From the NCBI RefSeq assembly GCF_000744655.1, contig NZ_JQMJ01000004.1:1178001-1242000 (forward strand): a DNA stretch of 64,000 nucleotides, given 5' to 3'. The position numbers and the translations under genes were made by a program. Each line of letters opens with the position of its first letter. The first letter of the stretch is position 1. Below the pieces are notes generated by a model. That model did no database searches. It worked only from the letters and a program-made list of their open reading frames with translations, and was not told the origin of the DNA. Shown here piece by piece: positions 15,364-24,274 of the stretch. This stretch comes from Streptacidiphilus rugosus AM-16 (GTDB lineage Bacteria > Actinomycetota > Actinomycetes > Streptomycetales > Streptomycetaceae).

Positions 15364-16409
15364 CCGAGCTCCGCGCGAAGGACGTCCCGGTGCGCGGCCC
15401 CTCGGCCGCGCCGCTCGCGCTGCGCGTCCTGCGCCGGGTGGGCGCGGCGCAGGAGTCGTGGACCTTCGGGGTTCTGCTGCTGCTCGTCGCGTTCTTCACG
15501 ATCGCGGCGCCGCACACCTTCCTGACCGCCTTCGACCTGACCCAGATCGCCACCAACGCCGCCATCTACCTCGTCCTCGGCGTCGGCATGACCTTCGTGG
15601 TCATCGTCGCCGGCATCGACCTCTCCGTCGGCTCGGTGCTGGTGCTCGCGGCGGTGCTCTCCGGCGAGTACACCCTCCACCACGGCGGCGCGACCTCCGG
15701 CTGGGCGACGATCGCCGTCAGCTCCCTGATCGCGTTGGGCACCGGGCTGGTCTGGGGGGCGCTGCAGGGCTGGCTGGTGGCGAAGGCGAAGGTGCCGCCG
15801 CTCATCGTGACGCTCGGCGGCTTCGGCGCCGCGCTCGGCATCGCCCAGATCATCACCGGCGGTCAGGACCCGGCGGGCACGGTCTCGGGGAAGCTCCAGC
15901 ACGACATCGGCTTCGGCAAGCTGTTCGGTCAGATCCCCTGGCTGGTGGTCATCGCCTTCGTCACCACGCTGGTGTTCGGCCTGGTCCTGGCGTTCACCAG
16001 GTTCGGCCGCTACACCTACGCGATCGGCTCCAACCCCGAGGGTGCGCGCCGGGCCGGCGTCGCCGTGGACCGGCACCTGATCAAGGTCTACGCGCTGATC
16101 GGACTGCTCGCCGGGCTGGGCAGCATCATGTGGCTCGCCTACTTCGGGACCACCTCCATCGCCGGGCACGCAACCGACAACCTCAAGGTCATCACCGCGG
16201 TGGTGCTGGGCGGCGCGAGCCTCTTCGGCGGACGCGGCTCGGTGCTCGGCACGGTGATCGGGGTCTTCATCCCCGCCGTGCTCACCACCGGACTGATCAT
16301 CATCGGCGTCCAGCAGTACTGGCAGGACGTCGCCATCGGGGCCGTCCTGGTCCTCGCCGTCTACCTCGACCAGATCCGCAGGCGCTCGGTCCAGAGAGGA
16401 AACCCATGA
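15360..16409 (+). CDS. sugar ABC transporter permease (CUT2, RbsC-like)
   Basis: This 349-residue polytopic membrane protein has about ten hydrophobic helices. It includes the CUT2 permease hallmark GIDLSVGSVLVL and the ATPase-coupling loop near GSNPEGARRAGV, plus GGASLFGGRGSVLG. It would form the channel as a dimer on the single-domain ATPase. Its start overlaps the ATPase stop and its stop overlaps the binding-protein start, showing tight translational coupling. The sugar is not predictable, although pentose, fructose or inositol-type monosaccharides are usual for this class. Confidence 0.9.
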   Translation: MTELRAKDVPVRGPSAAPLALRVLRRVGAAQESWTFGVLLLLVAFFTIAAPHTFLTAFDLTQIATNAAIYLVLGVGMTFVVIVAGIDLSVGSVLVLAAVLSGEYTLHHGGATSGWATIAVSSLIALGTGLVWGALQGWLVAKAKVPPLIVTLGGFGAALGIAQIITGGQDPAGTVSGKLQHDIGFGKLFGQIPWLVVIAFVTTLVFGLVLAFTRFGRYTYAIGSNPEGARRAGVAVDRHLIKVYALIGLLAGLGSIMWLAYFGTTSIAGHATDNLKVITAVVLGGASLFGGRGSVLGTVIGVFIPAVLTTGLIIIGVQQYWQDVAIGAVLVLAVYLDQIRRRSVQRGNP

Positions 16410-17437
16410 TGCTTCCACGCGCCACGAACAGACGTCCCGTCACCACCGCCACCACCCTTGCCGCCCGCGCGATAGGGGGCTGCGCGGCGCTGGCCCTGCT
16501 GGCCGCAGCGGCCGGCTGCTCCAGCTCCGGCGGGAACGGCCCGTCGTCCGGCTCGGGCAAGAAGACCATCGAGCTCGTCACCGGCGTCAAGAGCGACCCC
16601 TTCTACATCACCATGTCCTGCGCCGCCCAGCAGGAGGCGACCAAGCTCGGGGTGAACCTGAAGGTCGACGGATCGGCCCAGTGGGACGTCGCCGTCCAGC
16701 GGCCCATCGTGGACTCGGTGGCCGCGACCCGCCCCGACGGCCTGCTCATCTCACCCGTCGACACCACCGCGCTCACCCCCTCGCTCCAGCAGATCCAGGG
16801 CGCGGGCACCAAGGTCGTGCTCGTCGACACCTCGGTGACCGACCCGAGCATCGGCGTCTCGCGGATCTCCTCCGACAACGAGGCGGGCGGACGCACGGCG
16901 GCGAAGGCGCTGGCGCAGTTGATGGGCGACAAGGGCTCGGCGATCGTCATCAGCGTCAAGCCCGGCGTCTCCACCACCGACGCGAGGATCAAGGGCTTCA
17001 CCGAGGAGATGCAGGCCAACCATCCGCACATCACGCTTCTCCCTGTCCTCTACGACAACGACCTGCCAGCCACCGCCGCGCAGCAGATCCAGTCCACCCT
17101 CGCCGCCCACCCCGACCTGGCCGGGGTCTTCGCGGGGAACACCAACACCGCCCAGGGCGTCTCCACCGGCCTGCAGGCGGCCGGCAAGCAGGGCAAGGTC
17201 CAGGTCGCCGCGTTCGACGCGGAACCCGACGAGATCACCGCGCTGCGCAACGGCACGCTGGACGTGCTGGTCGCCCAGGACCCGGGCGGGATCGGCACGC
17301 AGGGCGTGGACCAGGCGCTGGCCGCGATCCAGGGCAAGCCGGTGACCGCGTCGATCGGCACCACCATGGTCGCCATCACCAAGGCGAACATGGACGACCC
17401 GAGCGTCAGCAAGTACTTCTACAAGTCCGCCTGCTGA
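16406..17437 (+). CDS. sugar ABC transporter substrate-binding lipoprotein (CUT2)
   Basis: This 343-residue protein has a lipoprotein signal peptide (about 34 residues; lipobox AAGC followed by SSS) and a periplasmic-binding-protein fold of ribose-binding type (VTGVKSDPFYITMSCAAQQEA, seen as DPFYITM; later FAGNTNTAQG and AFDAEPDEI). It captures a monosaccharide outside the cell and delivers it to the permease. Two adjacent in-frame ATGs (16406 and 16409) are possible; AGAGG stands upstream. It overlaps the permease stop and is 25 bp ahead of the LacI gene. Confidence 0.9.
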   Translation: MMLPRATNRRPVTTATTLAARAIGGCAALALLAAAAGCSSSGGNGPSSGSGKKTIELVTGVKSDPFYITMSCAAQQEATKLGVNLKVDGSAQWDVAVQRPIVDSVAATRPDGLLISPVDTTALTPSLQQIQGAGTKVVLVDTSVTDPSIGVSRISSDNEAGGRTAAKALAQLMGDKGSAIVISVKPGVSTTDARIKGFTEEMQANHPHITLLPVLYDNDLPATAAQQIQSTLAAHPDLAGVFAGNTNTAQGVSTGLQAAGKQGKVQVAAFDAEPDEITALRNGTLDVLVAQDPGGIGTQGVDQALAAIQGKPVTASIGTTMVAITKANMDDPSVSKYFYKSAC

Positions 17438-17462
17438 GGCGCCCGAGCGATGGACGGCACGC

Positions 17463-18476
17463 GTGACGCGCCCGACTGACAAACGTCCCACCATGAAGGA
17501 CGTCGCCCGCGCCGCGGGGGTGAGCCCGATGACGGTCTCCCGCGTGGTGTCGGGCGAGCCGGGCGTCTCCGCGGAGCGGGTGGCGCTGGTCGAGCAGGCC
17601 GTGCGCCGGCTCGGCTACCGGCGCGACGACAACGCGCGGCGGCTGCGGAAGAAGGACGTGCGCAGCTCCATCATCGGGCTGGTGGTGGACGACCTGGCCA
17701 ACCCCTTCTACGCGCTGATGGCCCGTTCGGTCGAGGACGCCGCCCGCAGCCGTGGGTACCTGGTCCTGGTCGGCAGCACCAACGACGAGCCGCGGCGGGA
17801 GCGGGAGGTGATCGCGGCGTTCTGCGCCCGCCGGGTGGACGGCCTGGTCCTGGTGCCGACCAGCGGCGGACACGGCTTCCTGAAACGGGAGATGGCCGGC
17901 GGCACCAAGGTCGTGTGCGTGGACCGCCCCGCCCACGGCCTCGCGGTCGACACGGTCACCGTCGACAACCGGGCGGGCGCGCGGCGGGCCGTCGGCCACC
18001 TGCTGGACCTCGGCCACACCCGGATCGGCTACCTCGGCGACCGGCTTGACATCTGGACGCAGCGCGAGCGCCACTCCGGCTATCTCGATGCCCTCGCGGC
18101 GCGGGGCGTCACCGCCGCACCGGCCCTGGTCCGCCACGGCCTGCGCGGCCGCGCGGACGCGGCCGCGGCCGTCGCGGAACTGCGCGCCCTGGCCGCCCCG
18201 CCGACGGCCCTCTTCACCAGCAACGACCTCATCACCCTCGGCGCCCTGGACGGCCCGGGCCCACCCGAAGGCTGCGCGATCGTCGGCTTCGACGACGTCC
18301 CCCTCGCCGAACGCCTCGACCCGCCCCTCTCGGTGGTGAGCCAGGACCCAGCCGCCCTCGGCGGCACGGCCGCCGGCCTCCTCTTCTCCCGCATCGACGG
18401 CGACCACGCCGCCCCCCGCTCGGTCGTCCTCCTGACCCGCTTCATCCCTCGCGGCTCCGGCGTCCTGACGGGCTGA
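17463..18476 (+). CDS. LacI family transcriptional regulator
   Basis: This 337-residue repressor has an N-terminal LacI helix-turn-helix and hinge (MKDVARAAGVSPMTVSRVVS, residues 11-30; RRLRKKDVRSS hinge at about 60-70) and a sugar-binding core like that of periplasmic binding proteins (IIGLVVDDLANPFYALM; TSNDLITLGAL; IVGFDDVPLAE). GTG 17463 follows the binding-protein gene closely, so the regulator is co-transcribed with the transporter it probably controls. The two AACGTT palindromes around the operon promoter are the expected targets. The inducer is likely the transported sugar or its phosphate. Confidence 0.9.
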   Translation: MTRPTDKRPTMKDVARAAGVSPMTVSRVVSGEPGVSAERVALVEQAVRRLGYRRDDNARRLRKKDVRSSIIGLVVDDLANPFYALMARSVEDAARSRGYLVLVGSTNDEPRREREVIAAFCARRVDGLVLVPTSGGHGFLKREMAGGTKVVCVDRPAHGLAVDTVTVDNRAGARRAVGHLLDLGHTRIGYLGDRLDIWTQRERHSGYLDALAARGVTAAPALVRHGLRGRADAAAAVAELRALAAPPTALFTSNDLITLGALDGPGPPEGCAIVGFDDVPLAERLDPPLSVVSQDPAALGGTAAGLLFSRIDGDHAAPRSVVLLTRFIPRGSGVLTG

Positions 18477-18505
18477 CGGGCTGTGCCGAAGTCGCTCGGT
18501 GATGA

Positions 18506-18748
18506 TCACGGTCGCCACTCTTCGCGGTAGTCGGCGCGATGGGCGTACCCGGATGCGATCAGGAGGACGGCGGTGTGCAGCCCGTCGCGGAGGGCTGCCG
18601 AAACGCCGCTGTCCCGCCTCGTCGAAACCTGGTCATCGTGAGCGAAGTTGATGACCACGAGGTCCGTCTCATCGAAGCGCGAGTGACCGGCAACAGCGTC
18701 CTTGAGACTCCCCGCAAGATCCTCATGTGTACTCTGCGGCAATGACAC
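18506..18748 (-). CDS. possible small orphan protein
   Basis: An 80-codon frame (SLPQSTHEDLAGSLKDAV start; ETDLVVINFAHDDQ middle) reads like a soluble protein with a buried strand, but it has no recognised domain and no Shine-Dalgarno before GTG 18748. It overlaps the first codons of the divergent DinB-like gene by 7 bp. It may be a remnant or a spurious frame. Confidence 0.3.
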   Translation of the reverse strand: MSLPQSTHEDLAGSLKDAVAGHSRFDETDLVVINFAHDDQVSTRRDSGVSAALRDGLHTAVLLIASGYAHRADYREEWRP

Positions 18749-19305
18749 GAAGCGAGCGGCTCGCGGAGCAGTTGGACTGGCACTGGCGCAACAGCCTGCG
18801 GCCGCGGCTGGACGGTCTTGCCGACGAGGAGTACTTCTGGGAGCCGGTGCGGGGCTGCTGGAGCATCCATCCGCGTGGCACGTCGGCTGCACCGATGTCG
18901 GCAGGTTCGGGGGAATGGACGATGGACTACGCGTCCTCTGTCCCGGTGCCGGCGCCGGTGACCACGATTGCCTGGCGGCTGGCGCACATCACCGTGTCGT
19001 GCCTGGGCTATCGGGTCGGCTGGTACTTCGGCGGCCAGGACGTCGACTTCGAGACATTCCCCTACGCGGGGACCGCCGACGAGGCGCTCGAGCAGCTCGA
19101 CGAGACGTATGAGCGATGGAACGCGGGGGTCCGCGAGCTCTCGGACGCCGACCTGGAGAATCCACCCGTGGTGGGTCCCGAGCGGTTTCCCATGGAGAAC
19201 AGGATTCTGCACGTCAACAGGGAACTCATCCATCACGGCGCCGAGATCGCCCTGCTTCGCGACCTCTACCGCCGGCAGGACGGAGCCGTAGCGCGCCGGG
19301 TGTGA
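18742..19305 (+). CDS. DinB-superfamily protein
   Basis: This 187-residue helical protein fits the DinB/mycothiol-maleylpyruvate-isomerase four-helix bundle. The N-terminal helix LAEQLDWHWRNSL, the central LAHITVSCLGYRVGWYFGG and the late NRELIHHGAEIALLRDLY supply the three His positions that usually bind a metal (Zn or Ni). Members are thiol-dependent metalloenzymes or stress-induced proteins. ATG 18742 removes five residues from the longest frame; the TCATGTGTACT stretch just upstream may hold a promoter. It opens the accessory island. Confidence 0.75.
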   Translation: MTRSERLAEQLDWHWRNSLRPRLDGLADEEYFWEPVRGCWSIHPRGTSAAPMSAGSGEWTMDYASSVPVPAPVTTIAWRLAHITVSCLGYRVGWYFGGQDVDFETFPYAGTADEALEQLDETYERWNAGVRELSDADLENPPVVGPERFPMENRILHVNRELIHHGAEIALLRDLYRRQDGAVARRV

Positions 19306-19559
19306 CTCGTGCAGGACACCCGATCAGCGGGCGAGGGCGTCGGCCAGAGCGCGGAGTCGGAGCGGTGTTCGGCGCCTGGCCGGCTGATCCGAAGGGACGG
19401 ATTCCGGCCAGTCGTGGATCCATGCGCGGGGACGCACCACTGCTGATCTTGAAATCGCGCGCGGGACCTTCCCGGGCCCTGGGTCCGCTGACGTTGCCTC
19501 CTGAGCGACCCGGCCGGTCGCATATTCGGTCTGGCGACCAAACGCCGCTCGGTCGCCAT

Positions 19560-20015
19560 TCAGCGCGACGCCGTCCGCTGAAGGAGCTGCCGGGACGACT
19601 CGAAGCCCAGCCGTTCGTACACCGGCACTGCTGTCCGACCGGAGTGGACAGTCACGCGAGCGGCCCCGAGGCACGTCGCGTGCTCCGCAGCAGCCCCCAC
19701 CAGTGCCGAGCCGATACCCTGGCCTCGCTTCTCAGGCGTGACGAAGACGCTCTGGATGTCTGCGGAGAGCCGGCTCGACGCTCCCGGTCTCGGCACGCGG
19801 GGGACGAGCGCGACCCAGGCCATGCCCACGATCTCCGGTCGAAGGAGTCGAGCCACGAACGCCAGGTGCGAGTGCCGATTTGCAGCCCACCACTGCGCGA
19901 GCTCCACCGCGAATGCGTCAACGGACCGCTGGTCCGGCTCCTCCTTGTGCGTGTCCAGCCACAGAAGCTGAGCCAAGTCCGCGACGTCGTCCACGTTCGC
20001 CTGACTGATGATCAC
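19560..20015 (-). CDS. GNAT family N-acetyltransferase
   Basis: This 151-residue acetyltransferase carries the acetyl-CoA loop RGQGIGSALVGAA at about residue 97 and the C-terminal VPVYERLGF. It is complete in length for the fold, and its substrate is unknown. Its codon use is less GC-biased than that of flanking genes outside the island. The 254 bp between it and the DinB-like gene contain no frame I can support. It is divergent from the IS-disrupted gene that starts at 20115. Confidence 0.8.
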   Translation of the reverse strand: MIISQANVDDVADLAQLLWLDTHKEEPDQRSVDAFAVELAQWWAANRHSHLAFVARLLRPEIVGMAWVALVPRVPRPGASSRLSADIQSVFVTPEKRGQGIGSALVGAAAEHATCLGAARVTVHSGRTAVPVYERLGFESSRQLLQRTASR

Positions 20016-20145
20016 AACGTGAGTCTACCGACGGTGTGGAGCCGACAGCGGTCGGCAGCCCATTGCCCAGGTGGGTGCCTCCGCAGGCTCATCACATCCG
20101 TGCAAGATGGGACCGTGATCGGCTATTGGAATCCGCTCCCCTCGG

Positions 20146-20153
20146 CTCAGCAG
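20146..20153. repeat. target-site duplication, left copy
   Basis: CTCAGCAG directly abuts the left end of the IS256-family element. The same 8 bp occur at 21568-21575 next to the right end. Eight-base duplications are usual for this family. Confidence 0.85.
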
Positions 20154-20185
20154 GGTCGTGTCCCTTGATGTGGTGTAGCCGATCA
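20154..20185 (+). repeat. left terminal inverted repeat of the IS256-family element
   Basis: These 32 bp begin GGTCGTGTCCCTTGATG. The transposase stop codon lies at its inner edge. Relative to the right repeat it differs at the 2nd, 6th and 16th bases. Confidence 0.85.
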
Positions 20186-21421
20186 ACCAGCGGTCGTGTT
20201 CGTGGTGTTGGGTAGCGCGGGGGCGCTATCAGGGAGCTCGGGGTAGAGCTGCTCCATGCTGCCCTCTGGCAGGTAGCGGCGGGGGAAGGCGATCCACTCG
20301 TCGTGCAGTTCGAAGAGCACGGCGGTGACCAGCCGCAGTAGCGCGTCGTCGTTGGGGAAGACCTGGACGACGTCGGTGCGGCGTTTGACCTCGCGGTTGA
20401 TCCGTTCCAGCGGGTTGGTCGACTGAATCTTCTTCCAATGTCGTTCCGGGAAGGCAGCGAACGCGGTCAGGTCGTCCTTCGCGTCCAGCAGCATCTCCTT
20501 GACCTTCGGGAACTGCTTGCCGAGCATGTCGGCGACCGTGTCGAGCTGGGTGCGAACCGTCTCCGCGGTGGACTGGGCGAAGATGGTGCGGATCGTCGCG
20601 GCGACCATCTCGCCGGCTTCCTTGTTGATCACGGCGAAGGTGTTGCGCAGGAAGTGGACCCGGCAGCGCTGGTAGGCGGCGCCGAGCATGACCTTGCGGA
20701 TGGCCTTGACCAGCCCGAGGTGGTGGTCGCCGATGACGAGCCGGACGCCGGTCAGGCCGCGTTCGCGCAGGTGACGGAGGAACTCGGTCCAGAACAGTTC
20801 GGTCTCGCTGTCGCCGACCATCACGCCGAGGACTTCGCGGCCGCCGTCCTCGGTGATGCCCGTGGCGATGACCACGGCCCGGGACACGATCTGGTGTTCG
20901 ACTCTGGCCTTGCAGTAGGTCGCGTCCAGGTAGACGTAGGGGAAGCGGACGTGGTCCAGGGCCCGGGTGCGGAACGCGGTCAGCTGGCCGTCCAGGTCCT
21001 GGCAGATGCGGGAGACCTCGCTCTTGGAGATCCCGGTGTCGGCTCCGAGGGCCTTGACCAGGTCGTCGACCGAGCGGGTGGAGACGCCGTGGACGTAGGC
21101 CTCCATGATCACGGCGTAGAGGGCCTGGTCGATGCGGCGTCGCCGTTCCAGCAGCACAGGGAAGAAGCTCCCCGAGCGAAGCTTGGGGATCCCCAGCTCC
21201 AGGTCGCCGGCCTGGGTGCTGAGGGTCTTGTCGCGGTGGCCGTTGCGGAACGTGGTCCGGGTGTCGGTGTGCTCGTTCCACTCGGCGCCGATCCTCGCGG
21301 TGGCCTCGGCCTCGATCAGTTCCTGGAGCATCCGCTCGGCCACACCACGGACGAGTTCGAGACCGTCCGCCGAACGTAGTGACTCCAGCAGTCGCAGTAA
21401 GTCATGCTGGGACAGGGCCAC
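20183..21421 (-). CDS. IS256 (mutator-type) family transposase
   Basis: This 412-residue transposase carries the DDE triad in family context: Asp in YLDATYCKAR, Asp in LVIGDHHLGLVKAIRKV, and Glu in STNPLERINREVKRRT. The N-terminal part has the AEWNEHTDTRTTFRNGHR DNA-binding style. The frame is open to 21556, but GTG 21421 (ALSQHDLLRLL) has a perfect AGGAGG 6 nt upstream and fits the usual family length of about 400-420. It is complete, with no frameshift or internal stop, and is the only gene of the element. Confidence 0.93.
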   Translation of the reverse strand: MALSQHDLLRLLESLRSADGLELVRGVAERMLQELIEAEATARIGAEWNEHTDTRTTFRNGHRDKTLSTQAGDLELGIPKLRSGSFFPVLLERRRRIDQALYAVIMEAYVHGVSTRSVDDLVKALGADTGISKSEVSRICQDLDGQLTAFRTRALDHVRFPYVYLDATYCKARVEHQIVSRAVVIATGITEDGGREVLGVMVGDSETELFWTEFLRHLRERGLTGVRLVIGDHHLGLVKAIRKVMLGAAYQRCRVHFLRNTFAVINKEAGEMVAATIRTIFAQSTAETVRTQLDTVADMLGKQFPKVKEMLLDAKDDLTAFAAFPERHWKKIQSTNPLERINREVKRRTDVVQVFPNDDALLRLVTAVLFELHDEWIAFPRRYLPEGSMEQLYPELPDSAPALPNTTNTTAG

Positions 21422-21535
21422 CCTGCACCTCCTGAGTTGAACTGGCCGTTCACTTCGGAGAGTTGCATGGTGGCCCGCCCTGCGGGCAGGGAGCAGAGAC
21501 CACGCAGGGTCACGCCCCGGCGTACGCCTGAGCCG

Positions 21536-21567
21536 TGATCGGCTACACCACTTCAAGGGACGCGATC
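21536..21567 (-). repeat. right terminal inverted repeat of the IS256-family element
   Basis: This is the complement of the left repeat with three mismatches; it ends TTCAAGGGACGCGATC. Confidence 0.85.
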
Positions 21568-21575
21568 CTCAGCAG
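21568..21575. repeat. target-site duplication, right copy
   Basis: CTCAGCAG matches 20146-20153 exactly and is followed at once by ATG of the truncated resident gene. Confidence 0.85.
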
Positions 21576-22231
21576 ATGGTCGAGAGCCTCGGGGAGCACG
21601 CGGAGCAACTCTTCACGGGCGCATGGGAACGACGGAACTGGCGCAACGTGCCTGGTCCTTTCTATGCCGGCGACACGGACAGCATGGCCACCGGGCGTCT
21701 GGACGCTCCGCATCACATCGCCTACGACGATGATCTCGGTGGCGGTTTCGGCTCGGAGTTCATCTATCGCCAACCCGTGAACGAGCACGAGACCGCGGCC
21801 GTGATCCACGGCTGTCGGATGGAGTTGTGCCGAGGCTACAACTGGGACGGTGACGACCACTGGACCGTGGAGGCAGTCCGCGACTGGTGGCGGGACCGAG
21901 CCCGTGTCCGGGAATGGGCGGTCGCCATCGCCGCCGACTGGGGTGCGGACGCCCATCCCCACTGGGGCTTCAACGCCGACCCTCGCTACCTCGGCCACTA
22001 TCACGATGCAGCCCAGGGGCATCGTGACTTCATCGCGTACATGGACGACGGACTGGAGACGTACCTGCGCGGCTACCTCTTCTGGCTCGAACAGCGACGT
22101 GACTCGCGCGATGGCGAGGCCCTCCCCGGTCTCTAGGCGGGCACAGGTGGGATCGGAATTCACCCAGGGCCCGTGAGGACCGAGGTCGATCGGCTCCGGC
22201 CATGGTGCTGGTGGGACTCTAGGATGCGTCC

Positions 22232-22792
22232 GTGACCAGGTTCGACGACATCAAGGTGACGCTGTTCTCGGCTGAGCACTCGGATCTGGCTCAGTCGGCA
22301 CTGACCGATGAGGTCGTCCAGGAGGCCGAGGGCATCCTCGGGGTGAGACTGCCAGCCGCGCTGGTCGAGATCCTGCGGTGGCAGAACGGGGGCCCTGTGT
22401 CGTCCCACTGGGACGCCTTCCCGACGGCAGCGCCGAACTCCTGGAGCGAGAGTCACGTACCGTTCGAAGAGGTGATGGGCATCGGGCACCGCACCGACAG
22501 GCTGTCGCTGTTCGATACCCCGTACTTGATCGGCGAGTGGGGCCTGCCGTCCCCGATCGTTCTCCTCTGCGGTGACGGGCACTGCTGGATCGCCCTCGAC
22601 TACCGGGACTGCGGATGGGACGGGGAGCCGACGGTGACCTGGTTCGACACGGAATCGAACTCTGAACTCATCGTGGCGACGGACCTCAGGGCCTTCGTCG
22701 AAGGTCTGGCTCCGGCATCGAGATTCGACTCCGAGAGCCGACCGCCGACGGAAGATGCACATCCCCCACACGCGTCACAGGACCTCAGTTGA
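22232..22792 (+). CDS. SMI1/KNR4 (SUKH) family protein
   Basis: This 186-residue protein has the SUKH pattern: an early helix (VVQEAEGILGVRLPAALVEILRWQNGG, seen as EGILGVRLPAALVEILR), the LRWQNGGP turn and a late WIALDYRDCGWDGEPTV strand pair. SUKH proteins commonly act as immunity partners of secreted polymorphic toxins. No toxin gene is adjacent, so this is an orphan. TAGGAT lies just before GTG 22232, pointing to a leaderless mRNA. Neighbouring small orphans suggest an immunity-type cluster. Confidence 0.75.
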   Translation: MTRFDDIKVTLFSAEHSDLAQSALTDEVVQEAEGILGVRLPAALVEILRWQNGGPVSSHWDAFPTAAPNSWSESHVPFEEVMGIGHRTDRLSLFDTPYLIGEWGLPSPIVLLCGDGHCWIALDYRDCGWDGEPTVTWFDTESNSELIVATDLRAFVEGLAPASRFDSESRPPTEDAHPPHASQDLS

Positions 22793-22912
22793 CGTCAGCA
22801 CAGATCGACATGGGGGCCTCGGCCCCAGCGTGACTCCCGCATCCACTTCCCTCCTCGCCTCCAACATCCTGCCTTCGGGTCATGACCGGAGGTCTGGGTG
22901 GATGAGTGGGCC

Positions 22913-23347
22913 CTACCAGGCCGGGCGTGGGTCCTGGCGCTCGGTGGAGAAGCCAGGCGGAATCGTCGTCTCCGTCCGCCACAGCAGGCCCGGGTCAGGT
23001 GGATACGCCTCAGTTGTCGGCGCCGGAGGGTACAGACGGCGATGGCCGGGAAGCGGGACCTCGGTCAGCACGCCGCGCTGGATCATCCACAGCCCGAAGC
23101 AGTCGTCCTCCTCGTCATGGATGAATACCTGCACACTCGCCGGTTCCGGCCACTCCAGGGACTCCAGGTGTCGAAACAGGCCGGATCGCGGGCGTACATG
23201 GTTGAACTCGATCACCCACCCTTCGACGAAAGGATGTAGCCGCTCGAAACGACCTTTCCAGCCACGCGAGTCATCCGGCCGCGTCAGGGGTTCCATCACC
23301 TCGTCCGCGTACCGTGCCAGCACGATGACCTCAGCGATTCTGCTCAT
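22913..23347 (-). CDS. orphan protein, possible immunity type
   Basis: This 144-residue soluble protein (SRIAEVIVLARYADEVMEPL start; WVIEFNHVRPRSGLF; QVFIHDEEDDCFGLWMI) has alternating strands and helices, no signal peptide and no domain I can name. ATG 23347 is chosen over an upstream in-frame start at 23401, whose extension is Arg/Pro-rich without structure. It is convergent with the SUKH gene. The acidic, aromatic make-up and the location resemble immunity-type orphans; this is inference. Confidence 0.6.
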   Translation of the reverse strand: MSRIAEVIVLARYADEVMEPLTRPDDSRGWKGRFERLHPFVEGWVIEFNHVRPRSGLFRHLESLEWPEPASVQVFIHDEEDDCFGLWMIQRGVLTEVPLPGHRRLYPPAPTTEAYPPDPGLLWRTETTIPPGFSTERQDPRPAW

Positions 23348-23612
23348 GCGGAAGTATCTGCACGCTCCCTGGGCCGGCGGCAATCGGATTCCAAGGTGCA
23401 CGCGAGGTCACGGCATCCTTCTGCCGATCACGTGCTGAGGGCAAGAGGGGCGCCGACGAGGCAGCAGTGAAGCGCTCCACAGCCTGAAGCCGTAACCGCT
23501 CCCGCGTGCCTCTCTCGGCGTCGGTGCAAGCCCCGCGCGACAGCGTGTCCGTGTGCCCAGGCGATCGGAATCCGGGTGATTGCAGGGCGCGAGGATGGCT
23601 AGGGTCAGCGGG

Positions 23613-24122
23613 ATGAGTGATCTCCAGCCTGTCGTATGGCTTCTCACGGGCATGCCCGGCTCGGGTAAGACCACCTTCGCGAAGGCGTTGGCACAAGGCG
23701 CTGTCGTCCGTCTGTCAGTGGACGACGAGATGACGGCTCGGCATGGACGGATCGGCAAGGATCACGCCGAGCACGAACACCTCGCGCTTCAGGCTCCCGT
23801 GATTGAGGACGTTCAGCGACAGCTCGTCGAGCTCTTGAAGGAGGGCCGCTCTGTAGTGCTGGATCACGGCCTGGGCACCCGCGCGGTCAGGGACCACTAC
23901 AAGCAATTGGTCACGGAGCATGGCGCCAGGTGGCGGCTCGTCCACTTCCAGGCTGATCACGACGAGCTGTTGCGGCGACTGGCCAAGCGAAACAACGAGC
24001 AGGAGCACGGCGTAATTTCGCCAGAGGCCCTGGCCTGGATTGCCGAGCACTCTGAAGCCCCTGCGGGTGAGGGTGAAGAGCCCCCGTACTTCCCACCTCA
24101 GCCTGACATGGACCCTGGCTGA
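23613..24122 (+). CDS. P-loop kinase-like ATPase (zeta-toxin/nucleotide-kinase type fold)
   Basis: This 169-residue protein begins with a Walker A motif GMPGSGKTTFAKAL at residue 14 and continues with RLSVDDEM, VVLDHGLGTRAVRD, and the Arg-rich lid RRLAKRNNEQEH. The pattern fits small AAA/P-loop kinases of the chloramphenicol phosphotransferase or zeta type, which phosphorylate small molecules or RNA. The Pro-rich acidic C-terminus is short. ATG 23613 has TAGGGT at 23600-23605, suggesting a leaderless start. The 265 bp upstream hold no credible gene. The substrate is unknown. Confidence 0.7.
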   Translation: MSDLQPVVWLLTGMPGSGKTTFAKALAQGAVVRLSVDDEMTARHGRIGKDHAEHEHLALQAPVIEDVQRQLVELLKEGRSVVLDHGLGTRAVRDHYKQLVTEHGARWRLVHFQADHDELLRRLAKRNNEQEHGVISPEALAWIAEHSEAPAGEGEEPPYFPPQPDMDPG

Positions 24123-24274
24123 GGTGGCTGTCCCCGCACACGTCCAGGTCGTGGTCGACAGCCAGGCCAGATCAGGTGTCCCGCTCCAGCGCCAGGCCGG
24201 CGCCGGCAAGGCGACCGTCGATGAGGTGCGGCCGGTACTGGATCTTCTTCAGGCCGCGCTTGGGGCGGGCGATG

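Larger units (their letters stand above)
20154..21567. mobile_element. IS256-family insertion sequence (1414 bp)
   Basis: The element is bounded by 32-bp terminal inverted repeats: the left end (20154-20185) and the complement of the right end (21536-21567) differ at three positions and share GTCCCTTGA and GTGGTGTAGCCGATCA. It is flanked by an 8-bp duplication and contains one transposase gene on the minus strand. All parts look intact, so the element may be active or recently moved. It has interrupted the gene at 20115-22136. Confidence 0.9.
20115..22136 (+). pseudogene. conserved hypothetical gene split by an IS256-family insertion
   Basis: The 5' end (GTG 20115; MIGYWNPLPSAQQ) stops at the insertion. 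The rest starts right after the duplicated target, and ATG 21576 (MVESLGEHAEQL) continues in the same frame to 22136. Deleting the element plus one copy of CTCAGCAG rejoins Q-Q-M-V without a frame change, giving about 199 residues. The 187 codons after the IS are intact and could be translated from ATG 21576. The protein is acidic and rich in Trp/Tyr (DDDLGGGFG, DGDDHWTVEAVRDWW, LRGYLFWLEQRR). I know this type only as uncharacterised streptomycete proteins. Confidence 0.75.

Noticed and set aside
19306-19559. Possible gene between the DinB and GNAT genes
   Set aside because: All frames are Arg/Pro-rich, lack ribosome sites and look like shadows; no domain is visible.
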